A DNA stretch of 64,000 nucleotides. Source: Streptomyces sp. NBC_01016 (lineage in GTDB: Bacteria > Actinomycetota > Actinomycetes > Streptomycetales > Streptomycetaceae). The DNA is taken from assembly GCF_026341035.1 (NCBI RefSeq), contig NZ_JAPEOQ010000002.1, forward strand, positions 3,224,001 to 3,288,000, given 5' to 3'. Under the pieces are notes generated by a model, which was not told the origin of the DNA, did not search any database, and saw only the letters and a list, made by a program, of their open reading frames with translations. How positions within the stretch are numbered: position 1 is the stretch's first letter; each line of letters starts with the position of its first letter. Positions 32,666 through 41,183 of the stretch are shown here, piece by piece. The position numbers and the translations under genes are program-made.

Positions 32666-34426
32666 GTGACCAGACTCTTCGACGACCCGGCGAACTTCGC
32701 CGAGGACCAACTGGCCGGCTTTCTCGACCTGTACGCGGACCGGTTGCGCGGAGTGCCCGGAGGTGTCGTCGCGCACCGCGGCGAACAGCCACAGGTGGCG
32801 GTCGTCATCGGCGGCGGCTCGGGCCACTACCCGGCCTTCTGCGGAACGGTCGGACCGGGCATGGCCCACGGCGCGGTGGTGGGCAACGTCTTCACCTCGC
32901 CGTCGGCCACCCAGGTCTACTCGGTCGCGAAGGCCGCCGACCAGGGAAGGGGAGTGATCCTCAGCTTCGGCAACTACGCCGGGGACGTGCTCAACTTCCG
33001 GATCGCCGCGGAGCGGCTCAACGCCGAAGGCATCGACACCCGGATCGTGATCGTCACCGATGATGTGGCGTCGGCCGAGGAAGAGGGCAAGCGCCGGGGC
33101 ATCGCGGGTGACTTCACGGTCTTCAAGGTGATGGGCGCGGCGGCGGCAGAGGGCCTCGACCTCGACGAGGTGGAACGCCTCGGCCGCGCCGCCAACGCCG
33201 CGACGCGCAGCCTGGGCGTGGCCTTCTCCGGCTGTACGCTGCCGGGCGCGGGGGAGCCGCTCTTCGAGGTACCCGAGGGACACCTGGGCCTCGGCCTCGG
33301 CATCCACGGCGAGCCCGGCATCGAGGACGTACCGATGCTGAAGGCCGACGAGTTGGCGGCGCTCCTCGTGGAACGCGTCCTCCAGGAGACACCCGCCTCC
33401 TCGAGCCGCCGAGTGGGCGCGATCCTGAACGGCCTCGGTGCCACCAAGTACGAGGAACTCTTCCTGCTCTGGGGCCGGGTGTCCGCGCGACTGCGGGAGC
33501 GCGGGATCGAGATCGTCGACCCCGAGGTGGGCGAGCTGGTGACCAGCCTCGACATGGGTGGCTGCTCGCTCACCCTGATGTGGCTGGACGAGGACCTCGA
33601 GCCGCGCTGGCGCGCCGACGCCTACACCCCGGCGTACCGCAAGGCACGCGCACCGCTGACCGGCCTGCACGCTGCCGACGCGAACGGCGGCGCGGCGGCC
33701 GTCACCGAAATCCCCGAATCATCCCCTGCAGCAAGGGAGTTGGCGGACGACATACGCTCGGCCCTCTCCGCCATCCACCGCACGATGGTGGACAACGAGG
33801 AGGAACTGGGCCGCATCGACGCGGTTGCCGGAGACGGCGACCACGGCCGCGGCATGGTCCGGGGCGCCCGGTTCGCCGCGGAGCGGGCCGAACAGGCGAG
33901 CCGGGAGGCCGGCGCCGGATGGCTGCTGCGGCAGGCGGGCCAGTCCTGGGCCGAGTACGCGGGCGGCACCTCGGGTGTGCTCTGGGGCGCGGCACTGGAG
34001 GCGTTCGGACGCTCACTGGACGACGGGGCGGAGTCCTACACGGCCGCCGATGTCGCCACGGGCGTACGGGCGTTCGCCGACGCGATCGGCGACCTGGGCC
34101 GGGCGACACCGGGCGACAAGACCATGCTCGACGCCCTGCTCCCGTTCGCCGACACACTGCAAGAGGCAACGGACTCCGGCGTCGACCCGGCCGAGGCCTG
34201 GCGCGCGGCGGCGGAGGCGGCGACCCACGCCGCCGAGGCGACGAAGGACCTGCGCCCCAAGATCGGCAGGGCCCGACCGCTCGCGGAGCGCAGCCTGGGC
34301 ACACCCGACGCGGGAGCGACCTCGCTGGCCCTGATCGTGACGGCGCTGGCCAAGCCGCCGCACGCAGAGGGCCAGACACACGATCAGTCACACGAACAGA
34401 ACCGACAGGGAGTGACAACGGCATGA
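32666..34426 (+). CDS. DAK-family kinase, probable erythrulose kinase
   Basis: A 586-aa single-chain dihydroxyacetone kinase-type enzyme. The DhaK half (1-330) has GGGSGHYPAF and VVGNVFTSPSATQ near the keto-sugar site; the DhaL half (about 365-570) has the ATP/Mg motif GDGDHGRGM and GGTSGVLWG. In known tetritol pathways such kinases phosphorylate D- or L-erythrulose (DerK or LerK). I cannot separate these by sequence alone. GTG 32666 has TGGAGG 8 nt upstream. Its stop overlaps the RpiB start (ATGA). Confidence 0.85.
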   Translation: MTRLFDDPANFAEDQLAGFLDLYADRLRGVPGGVVAHRGEQPQVAVVIGGGSGHYPAFCGTVGPGMAHGAVVGNVFTSPSATQVYSVAKAADQGRGVILSFGNYAGDVLNFRIAAERLNAEGIDTRIVIVTDDVASAEEEGKRRGIAGDFTVFKVMGAAAAEGLDLDEVERLGRAANAATRSLGVAFSGCTLPGAGEPLFEVPEGHLGLGLGIHGEPGIEDVPMLKADELAALLVERVLQETPASSSRRVGAILNGLGATKYEELFLLWGRVSARLRERGIEIVDPEVGELVTSLDMGGCSLTLMWLDEDLEPRWRADAYTPAYRKARAPLTGLHAADANGGAAAVTEIPESSPAARELADDIRSALSAIHRTMVDNEEELGRIDAVAGDGDHGRGMVRGARFAAERAEQASREAGAGWLLRQAGQSWAEYAGGTSGVLWGAALEAFGRSLDDGAESYTAADVATGVRAFADAIGDLGRATPGDKTMLDALLPFADTLQEATDSGVDPAEAWRAAAEAATHAAEATKDLRPKIGRARPLAERSLGTPDAGATSLALIVTALAKPPHAEGQTHDQSHEQNRQGVTTA

Positions 34427-34926
34427 CGGACCGGCTGCGTCTGGTCGTCGGCTGCGACGACGCCGGCTTCGAGTACAAGGAGCGCATCAAGGCCGACCTC
34501 CAGGCCGACCCTCGCGTCTCCGAGGTACTCGACGTCGGCGTGGAGGCCGACGGCACGACCGCCTACCCGCACATCGGCGTGGCCGCGGCCCGCCTCGTCG
34601 CCGAGGACCGCGCCGACCGCGCCCTGCTCATCTGCGGCACGGGCCTCGGCGTGGCGATCTCCGCGAACAAGGTCCCCGGCATCCGCGCGGTGACCGCCCA
34701 CGACGTGTACTCCGTGGAACGCTCGGTGAAGAGCAACAACGCGCAGGTGCTGTGCATGGGCCAGCGCGTGGTCGGCCTCGAACTGGCCCGCAAACTCACC
34801 TCCGAGTGGCTGGAACACCGCTTCGACCCGTCCAGCTCCTCGGCGGAGAAGGTGGCGGCACTGAGCCGCTATGAGGCGGATCCCGGCGGGGCGGTGCCGG
34901 AGGGGGTGGGGTTCACGGAGTGCTGA
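34423..34926 (+). CDS. RpiB/LacAB-family isomerase, probable erythrulose-4-phosphate isomerase
   Basis: A 167-aa sugar-phosphate isomerase. RpiB hallmarks: VGCDDAGFEYKERI near the N-terminus, active-site Cys71 in LICGTGLGVAISANKVPGIRA, and HD-type AHDVYSVERSVKSNNAQVLCMGQRVVG. In the mycobacterial pathway RpiB-like DerI converts D-erythrulose 4-phosphate to D-erythrose 4-phosphate, feeding the pentose phosphate pathway. The usual HAGF is DAGF here, as may fit a non-ribose substrate. The start overlaps the kinase stop by 4 nt. Confidence 0.85.
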   Translation: MTDRLRLVVGCDDAGFEYKERIKADLQADPRVSEVLDVGVEADGTTAYPHIGVAAARLVAEDRADRALLICGTGLGVAISANKVPGIRAVTAHDVYSVERSVKSNNAQVLCMGQRVVGLELARKLTSEWLEHRFDPSSSSAEKVAALSRYEADPGGAVPEGVGFTEC

Positions 34927-35118
34927 GGAGGGACGGCGATGGACGCCGAATGGACGTCCTCACGCGTCCCGCGTCACGCGCGTAATCTGCTCCTCCGCCG
35001 CAGAGTTGACGGTGCGTGACACCAAGCCGCCCATCGATGCCCTTGGATGCCCCCTCCCATCCGAGACGTCGGAAATCTTCCTCGCGGACAGTCGCCGAAC
35101 ACGGGACATGCCGCCGCG

Positions 35119-35148
35119 GGACGCCGGACGCGGAGGCGTCCGGCGTCC
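35119..35148 (+). terminator. Perfect 13-bp hairpin
   Basis: GGACGCCGGACGC at 35119-35131 pairs fully with 35136-35148 across a GGAG tetraloop and is followed by TT. It is the probable terminator of the tetritol operon, though 190 bp past the last stop codon. Confidence 0.7.
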
Positions 35149-35178
35149 TTGACGTGCGATCGGACGCCTCTCTACCGT
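35149..35178 (+). promoter_or_regulatory. Housekeeping-type promoter for the first peptide-binding lipoprotein
   Basis: TTGACG at 35149-35154 and TACCGT at 35173-35178 with an 18-nt spacer match the main sigma-factor consensus and lie about 70 bp upstream of the lipoprotein start. Confidence 0.5.
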
Positions 35179-35247
35179 CGCCGCCCGTTCACCAGATGTC
35201 GACGTGGCGGGGGCCCGGGCCCGTTCCGTCACCCGCGAGGAGCTTCG

Positions 35248-36852
35248 ATGAGACGAACACGCAGCGTCGGTGGTGCGGTGGCGGCCGCGGCTCTGACACT
35301 CTCCCTGGCTGCCTGTTCGGGCGGCTCCGGAGGCTCGGACAGCTCGGGCGGCGGAGCCGGAGGCAAGCACCTCACCATCGGCACCGCCGCGGAGGTGCCG
35401 CACCTGATCCCGCAGAACGATCTCGGCGCGACCGGGATCCAGATCGAGTCCGCGCTGTGGGCGCCGCTCACACAGGTCGATCCGAAGGACGGCCACCTGC
35501 GCAATGTGGTCGCCGACTCGATCAAGTCCAAGGACGCCAGGACCTGGACCATCAAGATCAAGCCCGGCTGGACCTTCACCAACGGCGAGAAGCTCACCGC
35601 GAAGTCCTTCGTGGACACGTGGAACTACACCGCGTACGGGCCGAACGGCTTCGCCAACAACGGCTTCTTCCAGCGGGTCGAGGGCTACGAGGCGCTCAAC
35701 CCGGCGAAGGGGAAGCCGAAGCGGGACACGCTCTCCGGCCTGAAGGTCATCGACGATCTCACGTTCCAGGTGAAGCTGAAGCAGCCGTTCTCGCCCTACC
35801 CCACGACCCTCAGCTATCTCGGTGCCACGGCGCTCGCCTCCGAAGCCCTGAAGGACCCGGAGAAGTACACCCACAAGCCGATCGGCTACGGGGCGTACAA
35901 GCTGGACGGCGCCTGGAAGCCCGGGCAGCCGGTCAATTTGGTGCGCAACAAGGGCTACAAGGGCGGGGACGCTCCCGAGGCAGAGTCGATCACTTTCCGG
36001 TTCTTCGCCAACCCGGAGACGGGCTACAACGAGTTCCTCGCCGGGAACCTCGACTTCGCGCCGCTGCCGACGTCCAAGATGGACACGTACAAGCAGGAGG
36101 CTGCTGGCCGGTATCTGCAGGCCAAGGCGGCCAACCAGACGGGCTATCTGGTCCTGCACGTCAACGTGAAGCCGTACGACAACCTCAAGGTGCGCCGGGC
36201 CCTGTCGCTCGCCCTGGACCGGGCCGCGCTCGCCAAGGTGAAGCCCGGCAGCGTCCCGTCGAAGTCCTTCACGCCTTCGAGCATCGCGGGCCACCGCGAC
36301 GACACCTGTGGTGACTGCAAGCTGGACGTGGCCAAGGCGAAGAAGCTGCTGAGCGAGGCGGGCGGATTCCCCGGCGCGCTGAAGATCTACTACTCCACCG
36401 ATGACTCCGGCAGCCAGGTCTACGCGGAGGCGATCGGCAACATGTGGCGCCAGAAGCTCGGCATCAAGGTCAAGTACGACGGCCAGCCGGGCAGCGAGAT
36501 CGGCAAGCTGGACGAAGCCGGCAAGCTCGACGGCGTCCGCATGCAGGGCTGGGGCCACGACTACCCGTCGATCGAGGACTACCTCACCCCGGTCTTCGCC
36601 TCCTACGGTGATGTCAACACCGGTAAGTACGACAACCCCGAGGTCGACAAGGCGCTGCAGAAGGCGAACGGCATCGCCGACCAGCAGCGGGCGATCAAGG
36701 CGTACCAGAAGGTGGAGGACATGGCCGCCGCGGACATGCCGATCATCCCGCTGTCCGTCGTCAGCCCCATCTACCTGCACGCCAAGGGTGTCGAACCGCT
36801 CAACTCCCCTTACGCGGGCGTCGATCCGATCCGGTCCACCCTCACGCGCTGA
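35248..36852 (+). CDS. Peptide ABC transporter substrate-binding lipoprotein (paralogue 1)
   Basis: A 534-aa solute-binding protein of cluster C (DppA/OppA family). Signal peptide II with lipobox LAAC near residue 23, then a Gly/Ser linker. The family signature WTIKIKPGWTFTNGEKLTAK and later YDNLKVRRALSLALDR are clear. It is anchored to the outer face of the membrane and delivers oligopeptides or related solutes. GAGGAG precedes ATG 35248. It is closely similar throughout to the lipoprotein at 39560, indicating duplication; the permease genes follow the second copy. Confidence 0.93.
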   Translation: MRRTRSVGGAVAAAALTLSLAACSGGSGGSDSSGGGAGGKHLTIGTAAEVPHLIPQNDLGATGIQIESALWAPLTQVDPKDGHLRNVVADSIKSKDARTWTIKIKPGWTFTNGEKLTAKSFVDTWNYTAYGPNGFANNGFFQRVEGYEALNPAKGKPKRDTLSGLKVIDDLTFQVKLKQPFSPYPTTLSYLGATALASEALKDPEKYTHKPIGYGAYKLDGAWKPGQPVNLVRNKGYKGGDAPEAESITFRFFANPETGYNEFLAGNLDFAPLPTSKMDTYKQEAAGRYLQAKAANQTGYLVLHVNVKPYDNLKVRRALSLALDRAALAKVKPGSVPSKSFTPSSIAGHRDDTCGDCKLDVAKAKKLLSEAGGFPGALKIYYSTDDSGSQVYAEAIGNMWRQKLGIKVKYDGQPGSEIGKLDEAGKLDGVRMQGWGHDYPSIEDYLTPVFASYGDVNTGKYDNPEVDKALQKANGIADQQRAIKAYQKVEDMAAADMPIIPLSVVSPIYLHAKGVEPLNSPYAGVDPIRSTLTR

Positions 36853-36858
36853 CCGCCA

Positions 36859-37608
36859 TCAGCCCCCCGCCGGCCCCGTACCGTCCCGCGTCGCGGCCGG
36901 TGCGGGGCCGGCTTCGCCGTCGGGCCCGCCGACCGCCGGCATCAGTTCGCGCAGCCAGTGTTCGGCCTGGGCCACATGCGTGTGGGCCGCGCAGGTCGCC
37001 GCCGCCGGATCGCGGTCGGAGATCGCCCGGGCCAGCTCGCGGTGCCCCTCGTCGCTGCGGCGTCGCAGGTGCCGGCCCTCGGGCAAGGTGAAGATCTGGT
37101 ACTTGCGGGAACGGGAGCGGAAGACCGAGATCAGCGCGGCGAGCGTCGGGTTCCCGCCGATCCGCGCGATCTCGCAGTGGAAGTCGTGGTCGAGCGCCGA
37201 GGCCTTGTCGGGATCGTCCGTCAACTCCATCGCATCGACAAGGCCGTTGAGAATCCGCACGTCGTCCTCGGTGCGGCGCGCCGCCGCACGCGCCGCGGCG
37301 TGCCCCTCGAGCAGCCGCCGGATCTCGTACATCTCGAGCAGCCCTGCCAGCGGCAGCAGATCCACCGTGAGTGACAGGCTGCCGATCAGATCCTGGGGTC
37401 GAAGGCCGGAGACGTAGGTGCCGGAGCCGTGCCGCGGCTCGATCACGCCCAGGGCCGCGAGCATGCGCACGGCCTCGCGCAACGAGCCCCGGGACACCCC
37501 CAGTTCGGCGCACAGGTCGGCCTCGGCGGGTATCCGCTCGCCGGGTCCCAGACGCTCCGTGGCGATCATGTGGCGCAGTCCGTGGAACGCCTTCTCCACT
37601 GCCGACAT
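36859..37608 (-). CDS. GntR-family regulator, FadR/FCD subgroup
   Basis: A 249-aa regulator: winged helix (PGERIPAEADLCAELGVSRGSLREAVRMLAALGVIEPRHGSGTYV in about 30-80, read in pieces) and an FCD ligand domain with the metal-binding His residues in DHDFHCEIARIGGNP and AHTHVAQAEHW. GGAGGAAAA precedes ATG 37608. It stands between two peptide-binding lipoprotein genes, converging on the first. Two copies of a 15-bp palindromic element upstream are its probable operators. Confidence 0.92.
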   Translation of the reverse strand: MSAVEKAFHGLRHMIATERLGPGERIPAEADLCAELGVSRGSLREAVRMLAALGVIEPRHGSGTYVSGLRPQDLIGSLSLTVDLLPLAGLLEMYEIRRLLEGHAAARAAARRTEDDVRILNGLVDAMELTDDPDKASALDHDFHCEIARIGGNPTLAALISVFRSRSRKYQIFTLPEGRHLRRRSDEGHRELARAISDRDPAAATCAAHTHVAQAEHWLRELMPAVGGPDGEAGPAPAATRDGTGPAGG

Positions 37609-37959
37609 CGGTTTTCCTCCCCCTGAGGTCCGGCGCGGTCCGCCGAGTATCCAGTGCGGCGCCGACGTTCGGAGCACTGTAGCCAGCCGGTGAGTCATCG
37701 TATGACTTCAACTCCTGGCCATGGGGGGCATATTGAATGCCGAGCAAGAGGGGTTGTGCCGGTGGCGGGCACCTGCCAAGATTCCCGCATTCATCAGATG
37801 ACTCCTTGGTCACGAGTGAGTCGGGAGTGATGATGCACGCGGTGATCCGCTGCCCTGAGGGCGGTCGGAGCGCCGTGTCCCACCGGTTCCGTCGCCAGTG
37901 CCGTCCGAGGCGCCGGTGCGAGGCGCCGCGCCTGTCCGGAAGCAGGGAGGGAGTAGGGC
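37609..37959. promoter_or_regulatory. Divergent regulatory region between gntR and the SARP gene
   Basis: A 351-bp spacer without an acceptable gene. It contains AGTCATCGTATGACT at 37693-37707 and ATTCATCAGATGACT at 37790-37804; they share 12 of 15 positions and each has an inverted-repeat core, as expected of GntR/FCD operators. Their central position suggests control of both genes. Confidence 0.6.
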
Positions 37960-39489
37960 ATGGAAACGCTTGGTACCGGATGGCGGGACGTCGTGCGCTA
38001 CGAGGTCCTCGGGCCGGTCCGTGCGCTGCGTGCGGGTACCGGGCTCCGTCTCGGTACACCTCAACAACTCGCTCTCCTATCCGTGCTGTTGCTGCACGGC
38101 GGCCGACCGGTGGAACGGCACGAGTTGGTGGCCGCCCTGTGGGGCGAGCGCCCCCCGGCCGGCGCCAACGGACTCCTGGCGACCTACGCGGCCCGCCTGC
38201 GCAAGGTCCTCGAACCCGACCGCCCGCGCCGCACCTCACCCCGCGTCCTCGTCACCCGCAACACCGCGTACGGGCTCGAACTCGGCCGCGACGACCTCGA
38301 CCTGTGGCGCTTCGAGGACGCTGTGGCCGGGGCCCGCAGCGCCCGCCGCAACCGCGATCTTGACGCCGCCCGTTCCGGATACGAGCGAGCGCTGGCCGTA
38401 TGGACGGGCGAGGAGGCCCTGGCAGGGGTGATCGCCCCGTTCGTCGAGGTGGAACGCCTACGGCTCGCCGAACTTCGGCTTGCCGCGCGGCTCGAACACG
38501 CCGAAGTACTCCTGGAGTTCGGTGCGTCCGAGGAACCGGTCGAGGCGCTGAGACCCCTGTCCCGCGCCCACCCGCACCACGAGCGGCTGCACGCCCTGCT
38601 GATGCTCGCCCTCTACCGGGGCGGTCGGACGGGGGAGGCGCTGGAGGTCTACCAGGAAATCCGGCGGGCCCTGCTCGGCGAGTTCGGTGTGCCGCCGGGC
38701 CCGCGCCTGGCCCGTATCCACGAGCGGATCCTCGCGGCGGACCCCTGGCTGTTGCCCCGCGCCGCAGCTGCGCCCCTCGTTCCCGCCCAACTGCCTCGCG
38801 ACATCGCCGACTTCTCAGGACGTGCGTCCGAACTGGGCCGACTGCGTCACCTGCTGGCCGCACCGCACGGCGTCGTGGCGGGCCCCAGTGTCCTGGTCAC
38901 GGGGCCACCCGGCGTCGGCAAGTCGGCCCTCGCCGTGCACGCGGCCCATCAGGTCGCACCCTGCTTCCCGGACGGCCAGCTGTACGCGGAGCTCGGTGGT
39001 GCCACCGGGAGCCCGGCCGAACCCGCCGACGTGCTGGGCCGGCTCCTGACCGACCTCGGCGTACCTGCCGCGGAGCTGCCCGACGGTGCCGCACACCGCG
39101 CGGCCCGCTTCCGTACCCTCACCGCGCGCCGTCGCCTGCTGCTCCTGCTCGACGACGCCCATGACGAGGCGCAGGTCCGGCAGTTGCTGCCGGGCGGCCC
39201 GGGCTGCGCCGTGCTGGTCACCAGCCGGTCCCGCCTCGCCACGCTGCCCGGACGGTCGGCCGTGCCGCTGTCCTATCTGCGCGAAGAGGAGTCGCTGCGC
39301 ATGCTGACCCGGGTGGCCGGCGCCGACCGGGTTGCCGCGCAGCCCGCCGCGGCCCGCACCCTGGCCCGCGTCTGCGCGGGTCGGCCGCTGGCCGTACGGG
39401 CACTGGGTGCGCGGATCGCCGACGCGGACTCGGCGGAACTGCCGTTACTGGCCGACCGGTTGGATTCTCCCGGCTCGCGCGCCGGCTGA
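37960..39489 (+). CDS. SARP/AfsR-like activator with truncated NTPase domain
   Basis: A 509-aa regulator. The N-terminal OmpR-type DNA-binding domain (about 14-110: LGPVRALRAG, QLALLSVLLLHGGRPV, LLATYAARLRKVL) is followed by a BTAD domain (about 115-260) and an NB-ARC-like ATPase with Walker A TGPPGVGKS (about 314-322) and LLLLLDDAHDE. The AfsR-type TPR tail is missing. A TTA codon (39445-39447, codon 496) predicts bldA-dependent expression. GGGAGGGAG precedes ATG 37960. No antibiotic cluster adjoins, so it may regulate the peptide transporter or a distant locus. Confidence 0.9.
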   Translation: METLGTGWRDVVRYEVLGPVRALRAGTGLRLGTPQQLALLSVLLLHGGRPVERHELVAALWGERPPAGANGLLATYAARLRKVLEPDRPRRTSPRVLVTRNTAYGLELGRDDLDLWRFEDAVAGARSARRNRDLDAARSGYERALAVWTGEEALAGVIAPFVEVERLRLAELRLAARLEHAEVLLEFGASEEPVEALRPLSRAHPHHERLHALLMLALYRGGRTGEALEVYQEIRRALLGEFGVPPGPRLARIHERILAADPWLLPRAAAAPLVPAQLPRDIADFSGRASELGRLRHLLAAPHGVVAGPSVLVTGPPGVGKSALAVHAAHQVAPCFPDGQLYAELGGATGSPAEPADVLGRLLTDLGVPAAELPDGAAHRAARFRTLTARRRLLLLLDDAHDEAQVRQLLPGGPGCAVLVTSRSRLATLPGRSAVPLSYLREEESLRMLTRVAGADRVAAQPAAARTLARVCAGRPLAVRALGARIADADSAELPLLADRLDSPGSRAG

Positions 39490-39559
39490 CTGCCCACCGG
39501 TCCTCGTTGCCGAGCATCACCCGCAGGCCACACACCCCCGAGACACCAAGGAGAAGCGC

Positions 39560-41155
39560 ATGCGTCGATCCCGTCATGCGGCCCACGCCGTCACCGCCCT
39601 CGCGGTGGCCGTCGCCGCCACTGCCTGCTCGTCCGGGAGCAGTTCCGACGACGGTGCCTCGGGCGGCAAGAAGTCCGTCGTCGTCGCGACGAAGAACGAG
39701 ATACCCGCCATCAACCCGGCCAAGGACAACAGCTCCACCAGCATCCAGCTCGCCTGGGCCATGTGGGCTCCGCTCACCGACCTCGACCAGAAAACCGGCA
39801 AGCTGAAGTACGTGGTGGCCGACTCGGTCACCTCCAAGGACGCCAGAACCTGGACCATCAAGCTCACACCGGGCTGGACGTTCACCAACGGCGAGAAGCT
39901 GACCGCCAAGGCGTTCGTAGACACCTGGAACTACACGGCCTACGCGCCCCACGGCTACAAGAACAATGGCTTCTTCAGCCGCATCAAGGGCTACGACGAC
40001 CTCAACCCGGCGAGTGGCAAACCCAAGAAGACAACGATGTCGGGCCTGAAGGTGATCAATGACCTCACCTTCCGGGTCACGCTCGACAAGGCCTTCTCCC
40101 CGTACCCGACGACGCTGATGTACTACGGCTCCGTCGCGCTCGCACCCGAGGTGCTCAAGGACCCCGACGCCTACGACCACAAGCCGATCGGCTACGGGCC
40201 GTACAAGCTCAAGTCCCAGTGGAAGGCCGGACAGCCGGTCGTCATGGTCCGCAACAAGAGGTACCCGCTCAAGGGCCCGGAAGCGGACCAGCTCACCTAC
40301 CGGTTCTTCTCCAACCCGGAGACCGCCTACAACGAGTTCCTCGCGGGCAGCGTGGACTACACCATCGTCCCCGACACCAAGAGCGACACCTACAAGAAGG
40401 ACGCCCCTGGCAAGGGCGCCGTGTCCAAGGCCGCGGTCAACATGACCTACCTCGCCCCGCCGGTCAACTCCGGCCCGTACAAGGACCCGAAGGTGCGCCG
40501 CGCCCTGTCGCTCGCCCTGGACCGCAAGGCGCTGACCAAGCTGCGCGCGGGATCCTTCCCCGCCACCTCGTTCACCGCGCCCTCGCTGCCCGGACACCGC
40601 GAACACACCTGTGACGCCTGCACGTTGGACGTCGCCAAGGCCAAGGCGCTCCTGAAGCAGGCGGGCGGCTTCCCGGGCACGCTGAAGATGTACTACAACA
40701 GCGACGACCCCGGGCAGCGTGTCTTCGCCGAGGCACTGGGCAACATGTGGCGGCAGAACCTCGGCATCAAGGTCGCCTACGTCGGCAAGCCCGCCCTCGA
40801 CCTCAGCGGCCTGTTCAGCAAGGGCAAGGTCGACGGGATGTACCTGGCCGGCTGGGGCCACGACTACCCGTCCATCGAGGACTGGCTCACTCCCATCGCC
40901 GGCAGCCACGGCGACGTGAACGGCGCCCGCTACAGCAACCCCGCCCTCGACAAGCTGATCGACGAGGGCAACGCGCTCGCGGACCCGGCCGCCGCCATCA
41001 AGAAGTACCAGGCCGCAGAGGACCTCGAGGCCGAGCAGATGCCCATGATCCCGCTGTACCACAAGCCCGACGCCTATCTGCACTCGCCCGGGGTCGAGCC
41101 GCTGGACTCCCCGTACGCCGGGCTCAATCCGGTCTGGTCGACCGTCTCCCGCTGA
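39560..41155 (+). CDS. dppA: Peptide ABC transporter substrate-binding lipoprotein (paralogue 2)
   Basis: A 531-aa exported lipoprotein: signal peptide with lipobox ATAC near residue 22 and linker SSGSSSDDGASGG. Cluster C signature WTIKLTPGWTFTNGEKLTAK; Cys-pair segment CDACTLDVAKAKALLKQAGG also present in paralogue 1. AGGAG precedes ATG 39560. It is followed at 28 bp by dppB, so it is the cognate binding protein of this transporter; uptake of di- or oligopeptides is expected but the ligand is unproven. Confidence 0.93.
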   Translation: MRRSRHAAHAVTALAVAVAATACSSGSSSDDGASGGKKSVVVATKNEIPAINPAKDNSSTSIQLAWAMWAPLTDLDQKTGKLKYVVADSVTSKDARTWTIKLTPGWTFTNGEKLTAKAFVDTWNYTAYAPHGYKNNGFFSRIKGYDDLNPASGKPKKTTMSGLKVINDLTFRVTLDKAFSPYPTTLMYYGSVALAPEVLKDPDAYDHKPIGYGPYKLKSQWKAGQPVVMVRNKRYPLKGPEADQLTYRFFSNPETAYNEFLAGSVDYTIVPDTKSDTYKKDAPGKGAVSKAAVNMTYLAPPVNSGPYKDPKVRRALSLALDRKALTKLRAGSFPATSFTAPSLPGHREHTCDACTLDVAKAKALLKQAGGFPGTLKMYYNSDDPGQRVFAEALGNMWRQNLGIKVAYVGKPALDLSGLFSKGKVDGMYLAGWGHDYPSIEDWLTPIAGSHGDVNGARYSNPALDKLIDEGNALADPAAAIKKYQAAEDLEAEQMPMIPLYHKPDAYLHSPGVEPLDSPYAGLNPVWSTVSR

Positions 41156-41183
41156 ACTCCCCGACACCACAAGGAGATCCACG

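Larger units (their letters stand above)
34927..35247. promoter_or_regulatory. Intergenic region between tetritol operon and peptide ABC cluster
   Basis: This 321-bp stretch carries no ORF I accept. It contains the hairpin at 35119-35148 and, directly after it, a promoter candidate at 35149-35178. Confidence 0.5.

Noticed and set aside
37960..39489. SARP as marker of an antibiotic gene cluster
   Set aside because: No polyketide synthase, peptide synthetase, terpene or RiPP genes are in the window; neighbours are transport genes.
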